Assembly: GCF_033971885.1 (NCBI RefSeq)
Contig: NZ_JALBUS010000032.1
Span: 1-7,381 of the forward strand
Length of the DNA stretch: 7,381 nt
Reading direction: 5' to 3'
Origin: Absicoccus intestinalis
Lineage (GTDB): Bacteria; Bacillota_I; Bacilli_A; Erysipelotrichales; Erysipelotrichaceae
Below the pieces are notes generated by a model, which saw only the letters and a list, made by a program, of their open reading frames with translations, was not told the origin of the DNA and did no database searches. This document shows, in pieces, positions 1 through 5,946 of the stretch (position 1 is its first letter; each line of letters opens with the position of its first letter). The translations under genes were made by a program, and so were the position numbers.

Positions 1-140
1 TGGATGAAAATTTGATGACGACCAAGAAAGGTGTCTATGCTGGTGGAGATGCAGTCACAGGGGCTGCCACTGTCATCAGTGCAATGGGGGCTGGCAAACA
101 TGCGGCTGCTTCCATTGATGCGTATTTATCGAATCAATAG
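1..140 (+). CDS. gltA: Glutamate synthase (NADPH) small subunit-type oxidoreductase, C-terminal end (partial)
   Basis: Only the last 45 codons are present (reading frame from base 3, TAG stop at 138-140); the 5' part lies outside the window. The translated tail contains KKGVYAGGDAVTGAATVI and then SAMGAGKHAAASIDAYL. This is the C-terminal FAD-binding GD motif and closing helix typical of the GltD / homotetrameric GltA glutamate synthase family. In that family the protein is a cytoplasmic flavoprotein that passes electrons from NADPH towards glutamate formation from glutamine and 2-oxoglutarate. The same C-terminal signature occurs in relatives such as NfnB/sulfide dehydrogenase subunits and dihydropyrimidine dehydrogenase-type proteins, so family membership is secure but the exact member is not. 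No convincing terminator was seen between this stop and the sepF promoter. Confidence 0.8.
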   Translation, partial: DENLMTTKKGVYAGGDAVTGAATVISAMGAGKHAAASIDAYLSNQ

Positions 141-178
141 GTTGTTATTTTGGTCATATATTTTTATTTTACTTTATC

Positions 179-206
179 TTTTCAAAACTAAGATATGTGT
201 TATAAT
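179..206 (+). promoter_or_regulatory. Predicted sigma-A promoter of sepF, extended -10
   Basis: A perfect TATAAT lies at 201-206, directly preceded by TGT (198-200), giving an extended -10 element. A 4/6 match to the -35 consensus, TTTTCA, lies at 179-184 with a 16-nt spacer. Transcription would start near 213. The leader would then be only about 17 nt and would begin just before the Shine-Dalgarno AGGAGG at 217-222. Seen by eye; not verified experimentally. Confidence 0.65.
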
Positions 207-229
207 TATACGCGATAGGAGGTTGTTCC

Positions 230-673
230 ATGGGATTTATGGATAAGATTCATGAATTTGTCAATCCAGAAATGGAAGATGACGAATACGAAGATGATGA
301 AGAAGTGGTAACAGGTGCTGAAACGGAAGAAGAAAAACCAGAAGCTCAAAACCGTTATGAGCGCCCAAAAAACCGTGCGAATACAAATGCTTTGAGTGCA
401 AGCACCAAGATGGTTCTATTTGAACCCCGTGGATTTGGTGAAGTAGAAGAAGTTGGTACACGTTTAAAAGAAGGACGTGCTGTTGTAGTTAATTTACATA
501 AATTGGATCGTGATTATGCACAACGTACAATTGATTTTTTGACAGGTGTTGTTTTTGCGTTAGATGGTAAAATCCAAAAGATCGGTCAAAATGTTATTTT
601 ATGTTCTCCAGCAGCTATTGATGTAGCTGGATCCATTTCGATCGACGATACGGACGATTTTGACGAAGAATAA
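230..673 (+). CDS. sepF: Cell division protein SepF
   Basis: This 147-residue protein matches SepF, which binds the membrane and bundles FtsZ filaments at the Z-ring. The N-terminus, MGFMDKIHEFV, looks like the short amphipathic membrane-targeting helix of the family. Residues about 14-58 form a very acidic, probably disordered linker (EDDEYEDDEE followed by glutamate-rich sequence). Residues about 60-131 are the conserved SepF core, including LFEPRGFGEVEEV (63-75), VVNLHKLD (86-93) and GVVFALDGKIQKIG (106-119). A second acidic stretch (about 138-147) ends the protein. Length is typical for the family. The ATG at 230 is preceded by AGGAGG (217-222) with a 7-nt gap, which fixes the start. It is the first gene of a likely transcript, and its last 14 nt overlap the next reading frame. 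Confidence 0.95.
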   Translation: MGFMDKIHEFVNPEMEDDEYEDDEEVVTGAETEEEKPEAQNRYERPKNRANTNALSASTKMVLFEPRGFGEVEEVGTRLKEGRAVVVNLHKLDRDYAQRTIDFLTGVVFALDGKIQKIGQNVILCSPAAIDVAGSISIDDTDDFDEE

Positions 674-1415
674 CCATTTCAATCAAAGAGGTCATGAGGA
701 ATTTATCGCAAAGGTAAAGGATGATATCCAGTTATCTTCCGTGCGATATCAACCGGTCGTGACCTCTTTTTTAACGCCTTCGCAAGCGCAAATGCTGCCA
801 TCGATCGTTGGAAAGTCCATGATTGTGTATATGTCTGGAGGATATGCACAAGCCCAACGAAAGGTAGCTTGTATCAGTCCTTATGCTTTGGAAGACGTGG
901 ATTTTTCCGTTGTTTGTCTTGTGTCAAAATACGATGCACGCTATAAAGAATTAAAACATCCAGATGTATTAGGAGCTCTATTGCACCTAGGGATCAAACG
1001 AGATCAGCTAGGGGACATTCTTGTGGATGCGCATGAAATTGTGCTTTTTTGTACTTCACATATGGCTGATTTTATTATTGATTCTTGTACGAAGATTGCC
1101 CGGTGTCCGATTCATTTTGAAAGAGATGATGACCACATCGTTAATGGTATTTCTTTTGAGGAAATTCGAGTCAATTGTTCCAGTTTACGAATGGATGCGA
1201 TCGTCGCGCAACTGGCTCATTGTTCGCGTACAAAAGCGTCGAAACTGATTGCTTCCGGATTGGTAAAATTGAATGATGTCGTTCTTGAAGAAAATGTGCA
1301 ATTATGCGATAATGATTACGTTTCAATACGTAGGGTAGGGCGATTCCAATTCAATGGCATACTCGCTATTTCAAAGAAGAATCGTTTGATCTTAGGTTTT
1401 TTGAAATTTCAATAG
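660..1415 (+). CDS. ylmH: YlmH-like S4-domain RNA-binding protein
   Basis: This 251-residue protein aligns by eye with Bacillus subtilis YlmH along its whole length. The N-terminus (HFNQRGHEEFI, 6-16) resembles the HF..DE.AFI segment of YlmH. The middle has the conserved HPDVLGALLHLGIKRDQLGD (100-119). The C-terminal S4 RNA-binding domain (about 175-232) contains SSLRMDAIVAQL (174-185), RTKASKLIASGLVKLN (190-205) and the turn around DNDYVSIRRVGRF (217-229). YlmH proteins bind the large ribosomal subunit and are linked to ribosome-associated quality control; older genetics linked the sepF neighbourhood to division. The start is a TTG at 660, inside sepF (14-nt overlap). It has no good Shine-Dalgarno and is chosen because it preserves the conserved N-terminus. 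No in-frame ATG precedes the conserved region, so translation is probably coupled to sepF. Confidence 0.9.
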   Translation: MTKNNHFNQRGHEEFIAKVKDDIQLSSVRYQPVVTSFLTPSQAQMLPSIVGKSMIVYMSGGYAQAQRKVACISPYALEDVDFSVVCLVSKYDARYKELKHPDVLGALLHLGIKRDQLGDILVDAHEIVLFCTSHMADFIIDSCTKIARCPIHFERDDDHIVNGISFEEIRVNCSSLRMDAIVAQLAHCSRTKASKLIASGLVKLNDVVLEENVQLCDNDYVSIRRVGRFQFNGILAISKKNRLILGFLKFQ

Positions 1416-1418
1416 CGA

Positions 1419-1632
1419 CGATAAAGACACGTTATATGAATGGAGCTATTCAGAGAACAACGGATGGGTGAGAAGTTGTATAGAAAGTTCATATAATATC
1501 ACTTTGGAGCTAATGATTGGAATTAAGTACAGTCATTCGTAGGGCTTGCGTTAAAAGCATTGAGTGATCAAGTTTAACTTGGTAACTAAGGTGGTACCGC
1601 GTTCAGACGTCCTTAGAAGGGGCGTTTTTTTT
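1419..1632 (+). promoter_or_regulatory. T-box riboswitch leader of ileS, isoleucine specifier AUC
   Basis: Stem I can be drawn by hand. A short basal helix pairs AAAG 1423-1426 with CTTT 1502-1505. A 10-bp helix pairs 1431-1440 with 1488-1497. An upper helix pairs CTAT 1446-1449 with ATAG 1480-1483, followed by the AGAGA bulge at 1452-1456. The distal helix pairs ACAAC 1457-1461 with GTTGT 1475-1479 and closes the conserved GGATGGGTGAGAA loop. The codon ATC (1498-1500) sits in the internal loop where the specifier belongs and matches isoleucine. Further hairpins pair 1512-1519 with 1530-1537, and 1567-1572 with 1578-1583 (stem III-like). The T-box core AAGGTGGTACCGCG lies at 1588-1601; its UGGU (1592-1595) complements the ACCA end of tRNA-Ile. 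Uncharged tRNA-Ile should stabilise the antiterminator and switch ileS on. No separate promoter was recognised upstream, so readthrough from sepF-ylmH is possible. Confidence 0.95.
1607..1632 (+). terminator. T-box regulated intrinsic terminator
   Basis: An 8-bp hairpin pairs 1607-1614 with 1618-1625 (triloop AGA, two G-U pairs) and runs into eight T residues (1625-1632). In addition CTAAGG (1586-1591), just before and overlapping the T-box core, is complementary to CCTTAG (1611-1616). This shared sequence is consistent with competition between antiterminator and terminator folds. Confidence 0.85.
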
Positions 1633-1648
1633 ATGGAAGGAGACAAAT

Positions 1649-4378
1649 ATGGACTACAAAGACACGTTACACATGCCAAAAACGGACTTTGAAATGCGTG
1701 GAAATCTAGTAAAGAAAGAGCCTAAATTTCAAAAACGTTGGCAAGATATTGATTTATATGGAAAGATGTTAGAAAAAAGAAAGGATGCTCAACCATTTGT
1801 GTTGCATGATGGTCCACCCTATGCGAATGGAGATATCCATTTGGGACATGCTTTAAATAAGATCTTGAAAGATGTCATCAATCGTTCGAAATATATGGCT
1901 GGATATCAGGTTCCTTATATTCCCGGATGGGATACACATGGATTACCGATAGAAACAGCTGTAACCAAAGCGGGTTATGATCGAAAGAAAATGGGCATTG
2001 CTGAATTCCGTAAGATTTGTCATGATTATGCGTTAGAACAAGTTGCTCGTCAAAAAGCTGGTTTCTTATCTCTAGGATCCATTGGCGACTATGATCATCC
2101 ATATATTACCTTACAAAAAGAGTTTGAAGCCAAACAAATTGAAGTATTTGGTAAGATGGCCTTGGATGGTTTGATTTATAAAGGATTAAAACCAGTGTAT
2201 TGGTCACCTAGTAGCGAAACTGCTTTAGCTGAAGCCGAAGTGGAATATAAAGATATGAAGACCCCTACCATCTATGTCAAATTTAAAGTTAAAGATGGTA
2301 AAGGTTTGTTAGATGAAGATACTTATTTCGTCATTTGGACAACAACTCCTTGGACCATTCCAGCCAATCAGGGTATTTCCTTAAATCCTCGTATGACCTA
2401 TGCCGTGGTCGATACAGATAAGGGCAAACTGGTCATGTTGGAAATGCTGGTGGATCAATTATGTAAAGATTTTGGATGTGAGCGTTATGAAATCATCAAG
2501 ACCTTTAAAGGACAAGAAGCGGAATATATCACATATGAACATCCACTGTATGCCAACGATCCAACGCATGTCAATGCAGAAGGGATTGTCATGTTAGCGG
2601 ATTATGTCACAGAAGATGCAGGTACGGGTTGTGTTCATACTGCCAGTGGTTTTGGTGCGGATGACTTCTATACGGTTCATTCCCGTTATAAAATGGATGT
2701 ATTGAACAATGTCGATGATCAAGGACGATTGACAGAAGAAGCCGGAGAAGAATTGGCTGGACAATCGGTTTGGGATGCGAATAAAACGGTTACGGTCAAA
2801 TTGGATGATTTGGGTGTCTTATTGAAATTAGCTTGGTTGACACATAGTTATCCACACGATTGGCGTACAAAGCAGCCAATCATTTATCGTGCAACTACAC
2901 AGTGGTTCTGTTCAATCGATAAAATTCGTGATCAATTATTAGATGAAATTGATCATGTAGAATGGATCCCTAGCTGGGGTCAACAACGGATGCATAATAT
3001 GATTGCCGATCGGGATGACTGGTGTATTTCTCGTCAACGGGCTTGGGGTGTGCCAATTCCAATCATTTATGGAGAAGACGATACGCCATTGATGGAAAAA
3101 GAAATCTTTGATCATGTGGCTCGTTTGGTTGCGGAATATGGCTCCAATGTTTGGTTTGAACACGATGTCAAAGAGTTGTTGCCGGAAGGATATACATCTG
3201 AACATTCTCCAAATGGTCAATTCCGTAAAGAAATGGATACCATGGATGTTTGGTTTGATTCCGGTTCAAGTCATACAGGAGCCATGATGGCAAGAGGCCT
3301 AGGCTATCCGGCTGATTTATATTTTGAAGGCTCTGACCAATATCGTGGATGGTTTAACTCCAGCTTGATCGTTGGTACTGCGGTTCATGGACATTCTCCA
3401 TACAAACAATGTTTGTCACATGGATTTGTCATGGATGAAAAAGGCGTGAAGATGTCAAAATCGCAATGGAATGCGGTAGCACCAAGTCAGATCACAAAGA
3501 AATATGGGGCTGATGTCTTACGTTTATGGGCTGCCAGTGTGGATTATCAAGCCGATGTTTCCATGGGAAATAAGATCATGAAACAAATGGCAAACCAATA
3601 TCGTAAGATTCGTAATACCATGCGTTTCTGTATGGCCAATCTCGATGCTCAAACATTTACGAAAGAAAATTGTTTGCCTTTCAATACATTGGCACCATTG
3701 AATCAATATATCCTGGTTCGTTTACAACAGACCATTGCGGATGTGGAATTAGCGTATAAAGAATATCGTTTTGCGGATGTCGTATCCACTTTAACGAATT
3801 TGATGACCAATGAATTATCGGCTTACTATATGGATTATACAAAGGATATCTTGTATTGTGATGAAACCGATAGCCGTGATCGTCGTGAGGTACAAACGGT
3901 TCTATATACGGCAACCGAAGTTTTAGCCAAATTATGGACACCAATTCTTCCACATACCATGGAAGAAGTCAATGACTATATGAAGTGGAATGATGTTTCC
4001 ATTCAATTGGAAGATTTCCCAACCTTGACTTTGGACTTTGATCAAGAAGCTTTATTAAAAGATATGGATGTCTTATTTGATCTTCGTAAAAAAGTCTTGA
4101 AAGCATTGGAAGATGCACGTAATGAAGATATGATTGGTAAAGGACTTGAAGCGCAATTGATCTTGCATTTAAACGAAGAAACCAAGACAGTATTGGATCG
4201 AACGGTTCCAAATCCGGCACAATGGTTTATCGTATCCAAAGTAACGTTGGCGGATGCAGGTGATGAGGTTGTGGTTGCGAAAGCCGATGGACATGTATGT
4301 CCTCGTTGCTGGAATGTAACCGAATCGGATCATGAAGATGGCTTATGCGATCGTTGTCATGAAGTGATGTCAAAATAA
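1649..4378 (+). CDS. ileS: Isoleucine--tRNA ligase (bacterial IleS type with C-terminal zinc finger)
   Basis: This 909-residue cytoplasmic class I aminoacyl-tRNA synthetase charges tRNA-Ile with isoleucine using ATP. The N-terminus (MDYKDTLHMPKTDFEMRGNL) is typical of Firmicutes IleS. The HIGH motif is HLGH at 64-67 within PPYANGDIHLGHALNK. The CP1 editing domain shows the threonine-rich WTTTPWT from 230 and the editing histidine and aspartate in VHTASGFGADDF (H330, D339). The catalytic core includes DWCISRQRAWGVP from 457 and the DVWFDSGSSH stretch. The KMSKS loop is exact at 601-605. The anticodon-binding helical region follows, and the C-terminus has a four-cysteine zinc site at C884, C887, C900 and C903. 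Length is normal for the zinc-containing type. The ATG is preceded by AAGGAG (1637-1642) at a 6-nt gap. It lies alone between the T-box leader and a strong terminator, and should be induced by isoleucine starvation. Confidence 0.98.
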   Translation: MDYKDTLHMPKTDFEMRGNLVKKEPKFQKRWQDIDLYGKMLEKRKDAQPFVLHDGPPYANGDIHLGHALNKILKDVINRSKYMAGYQVPYIPGWDTHGLPIETAVTKAGYDRKKMGIAEFRKICHDYALEQVARQKAGFLSLGSIGDYDHPYITLQKEFEAKQIEVFGKMALDGLIYKGLKPVYWSPSSETALAEAEVEYKDMKTPTIYVKFKVKDGKGLLDEDTYFVIWTTTPWTIPANQGISLNPRMTYAVVDTDKGKLVMLEMLVDQLCKDFGCERYEIIKTFKGQEAEYITYEHPLYANDPTHVNAEGIVMLADYVTEDAGTGCVHTASGFGADDFYTVHSRYKMDVLNNVDDQGRLTEEAGEELAGQSVWDANKTVTVKLDDLGVLLKLAWLTHSYPHDWRTKQPIIYRATTQWFCSIDKIRDQLLDEIDHVEWIPSWGQQRMHNMIADRDDWCISRQRAWGVPIPIIYGEDDTPLMEKEIFDHVARLVAEYGSNVWFEHDVKELLPEGYTSEHSPNGQFRKEMDTMDVWFDSGSSHTGAMMARGLGYPADLYFEGSDQYRGWFNSSLIVGTAVHGHSPYKQCLSHGFVMDEKGVKMSKSQWNAVAPSQITKKYGADVLRLWAASVDYQADVSMGNKIMKQMANQYRKIRNTMRFCMANLDAQTFTKENCLPFNTLAPLNQYILVRLQQTIADVELAYKEYRFADVVSTLTNLMTNELSAYYMDYTKDILYCDETDSRDRREVQTVLYTATEVLAKLWTPILPHTMEEVNDYMKWNDVSIQLEDFPTLTLDFDQEALLKDMDVLFDLRKKVLKALEDARNEDMIGKGLEAQLILHLNEETKTVLDRTVPNPAQWFIVSKVTLADAGDEVVVAKADGHVCPRCWNVTESDHEDGLCDRCHEVMSK

Positions 4379-4382
4379 TTGG

Positions 4383-4412
4383 AAAAAGCTATGCTTTTGC
4401 ATAGCTTTTTTT
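4383..4412 (+). terminator. Intrinsic terminator of ileS
   Basis: A perfect 12-bp inverted repeat (4383-4394 with 4399-4410, loop TTTT) contains GCTATGC / GCATAGC. Its 3' arm continues into a T run ending at 4412. It begins five bases after the ileS stop codon. The A-run on the 5' side could let it also act, more weakly, on the opposite strand. Confidence 0.93.
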
Positions 4413-4628
4413 ATGGAGTCTTTGTACCCTATATGGAAGATGCGTTTCCTTTATGACCATCCCACTTTGGTGTATTTATCATCAAAGGGCAAAGAAGTGC
4501 GAAGAGGAAATAAGGAGGGAATCGAGAAAGAATAGAAAATGAGTATTCGTTTCAACAATGATGAAGATAGAGACGATTCTACTATAAATAATAAGAATTT
4601 CCTAAAACATCGGTTCATGAGCATCAAT
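4413..4628. other. Intergenic gap between convergent terminators; no convincing gene
   Basis: This 216-bp stretch separates the ileS terminator from the terminator of the minus-strand lyase gene. It holds a purine-rich plus-strand tract (about 4487-4549) with a near-perfect Shine-Dalgarno sequence, TAAGGAGGG (4511-4519), that has no start codon at a usable distance. A 40-codon open frame (4413-4535) and a 36-codon frame (4539-4649) exist, but neither has a properly spaced ribosome binding site and the second runs into the lyase terminator. No clear promoter, repeat or structured RNA was seen. Confidence 0.6.
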
Positions 4629-4655
4629 AAAAAAAGTACCTCAATTTGAGGTACT
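4629..4655 (-). terminator. Intrinsic terminator of the threonine ammonia-lyase gene
   Basis: Read on the minus strand, AGTACCTCA pairs with TGAGGTACT (4655-4647 with 4643-4635; 9 bp, 3-nt loop). A run of seven T residues follows (the A run at 4629-4635 on the plus strand). The hairpin lies about a dozen bases past the lyase stop codon. Confidence 0.92.
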
Positions 4656-4666
4656 CATTCGATCAT

Positions 4667-5872
4667 TTATTGTCGTTCTCTAACAATCCGAAAACCATGG
4701 TTGTATAAATCCGTTTTGATCGTGTTCAAATGATCTTTATTTCTGGTTTCTACCGTAATCTTAAGGAAACAGTCATTGATGGCTAAATCTGGATCGGCAT
4801 TGTCATAGTCGACAGCAACCACATTGCCACCATTATCAGCAATGATTTTTGATACATCTGTAAGTTGACCTGGTTTATCGGTTAATTGAATGATAAAGCT
4901 TGTTTTACGTCCCGAAAGCAATAAACCACGCGTAATGACACGGTCAATGATATTCACATCGATATTACCACCAGAAACGATGCAGACGACGTTTTTATCT
5001 TTCAATGGGATCTTATTGAACATGGCTGCGGCTACAGATACCGCACCAGCACCTTCCGCAACAACTTTTTGTTTCTCTAATAACGTCAAGATCGAAGCGG
5101 CAATCTCATCTTCCGTTACGGTAAAGATATCATCGACATAGTTGGAAACAATTTCAAAAGGAATATCACCTGGATGTTTAACTGCAATGCCATCTGCAAA
5201 TGTATTCACCGTATCCAAGGTGATTTGTTTGCCTTCATGAAAAGAACGATACATACTTGGTGCATTGGCTGCTTGGACACCATAGATCTTAATATCAGGT
5301 TTCATGCTCTTAGCCGCAAAAGCAACACCAGATATCAATCCACCACCACCAATTGGAACAACAATGGCATCGACGACATCAAGATCTTCTAAGATTTCCA
5401 AGCCAATCGTTCCTTGACCGGCAATGACATCTTCATCATCATAAGGATGAACGAAGGTATATCCTTTTTCTTCGGCCATTTGTGCCGCTAGGGCATAGGC
5501 TTCATCATAAGCCCCTTTTGCTAGACATACTTCAGCCCCATAACTCTTGGTTGCTTCAATTTTAGAGATAGGTGCATTATCTGGCATACAAATGGTACAT
5601 TTAATGCCTTCTTGTTGTGCAGCCAAAGCTACACCTTGAGCGTGATTGCCAGCACTGGAAGCAATGATTCCACGTGCTTTTTCTTCGTCGGTCAAACGAG
5701 AAATCTTAAAATAAGAACCACGAATCTTAAACGATCCCGTACGTTGTAAATTTTCTGTTTTCAAATAAATATGGTTGGTATTGCTTAAATCGAAAGCAGG
5801 AATTACAGATGTCTGACGAATAACTTTTTTTAAGACATTTTTCGCCGAATAAACTTTATCAATTGTTAGCAT
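4667..5872 (-). CDS. ilvA: Threonine ammonia-lyase (threonine dehydratase), single ACT domain
   Basis: This 401-residue PLP enzyme deaminates L-threonine to 2-oxobutyrate and ammonia. The fold-type II catalytic domain (about 1-320) shows the PLP lysine K49 in TGSFKIRGS (45-53), the substrate loop SSAGNHAQG (72-80), the phosphate-binding GGGGLISG (175-182) and the cofactor-ring contact SGGNID (300-305). A single C-terminal ACT regulatory domain (about 325-397) begins SFIIQLTDKPGQLTDVSKII and suggests allosteric control. The length fits the medium form with one ACT domain, longer than ACT-less TdcB and shorter than Escherichia coli IlvA with its two ACT-like units. Whether it is biosynthetic (isoleucine) or catabolic cannot be decided: no ilv, leu or tdc genes adjoin it. 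The start is supported by AAGGAG (plus-strand CTCCTT, 5879-5884) with a 6-nt gap. It appears monocistronic with its own promoter and terminator. Confidence 0.95.
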   Translation of the reverse strand: MLTIDKVYSAKNVLKKVIRQTSVIPAFDLSNTNHIYLKTENLQRTGSFKIRGSYFKISRLTDEEKARGIIASSAGNHAQGVALAAQQEGIKCTICMPDNAPISKIEATKSYGAEVCLAKGAYDEAYALAAQMAEEKGYTFVHPYDDEDVIAGQGTIGLEILEDLDVVDAIVVPIGGGGLISGVAFAAKSMKPDIKIYGVQAANAPSMYRSFHEGKQITLDTVNTFADGIAVKHPGDIPFEIVSNYVDDIFTVTEDEIAASILTLLEKQKVVAEGAGAVSVAAAMFNKIPLKDKNVVCIVSGGNIDVNIIDRVITRGLLLSGRKTSFIIQLTDKPGQLTDVSKIIADNGGNVVAVDYDNADPDLAINDCFLKITVETRNKDHLNTIKTDLYNHGFRIVRERQ

Positions 5873-5896
5873 ATTTATCTCCTTGTATACCGTTTT

Positions 5897-5905
5897 ATTA
5901 TAGCA
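5897..5905 (-). promoter_or_regulatory. Predicted promoter of the threonine ammonia-lyase gene, extended -10
   Basis: Read on the minus strand, TGC TATAAT (5905-5897) is a perfect extended -10. No good -35 occurs at 16-18 nt; a 5/6 match TTTACA (5930-5925) is 22 nt away, too far for normal use. Transcription would start near 5890, giving a leader of about 18 nt that contains AAGGAG. No riboswitch or T-box fits in this short leader. Confidence 0.6.
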
Positions 5906-5910
5906 TAAAA

Positions 5911-5919
5911 TGATATAAT
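5911..5919 (+). promoter_or_regulatory. Predicted promoter of the DUF815 ATPase gene, extended -10
   Basis: TGA TATAAT (5911-5919) is a perfect extended -10 on the plus strand. The expected -35 position (about 5891-5897) reads only as a T-rich non-consensus sequence. Transcription would begin near 5926, about 20 nt before the ATG. This element lies inside the expected spacer/-35 zone of the opposing lyase promoter. Confidence 0.6.
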
Positions 5920-5946
5920 AGACGTGTAAAATAGAGGAACGTATAT

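Noticed and set aside
31..246. 71-codon plus-strand ORF spanning the end of the first gene and the sepF promoter
   Set aside because: It overlaps the recognisable glutamate synthase tail in another frame, then runs through the promoter and ribosome binding site of sepF; the peptide has no family resemblance.
1021..1248. 75-codon plus-strand ORF inside ylmH
   Set aside because: It is an out-of-frame shadow of the conserved ylmH coding region with no ribosome binding site.
1386..1425. Possible separate promoter for the ileS T-box (TTGATC at 1386, TTGAAA at 1401, GATAAA at 1420)
   Set aside because: No pair of these elements has a spacer of 16-18 nt, and the GATAAA overlaps the base of stem I.
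2939..3220. 93-codon minus-strand ORF inside ileS, and similar antisense ORFs at 1878-2102, 3524-3706, 3681-3953, 3969-4220 and 4042-4239
   Set aside because: All lie antisense to well-conserved ileS sequence, lack ribosome binding sites and have low-complexity histidine/isoleucine-rich products typical of antisense shadows.
4539..4649. 36-codon plus-strand ORF starting MSIRFNNDEDRDD in the gap after ileS
   Set aside because: The Shine-Dalgarno is about 20 nt upstream of its ATG, too far, and the frame ends within the lyase terminator hairpin.
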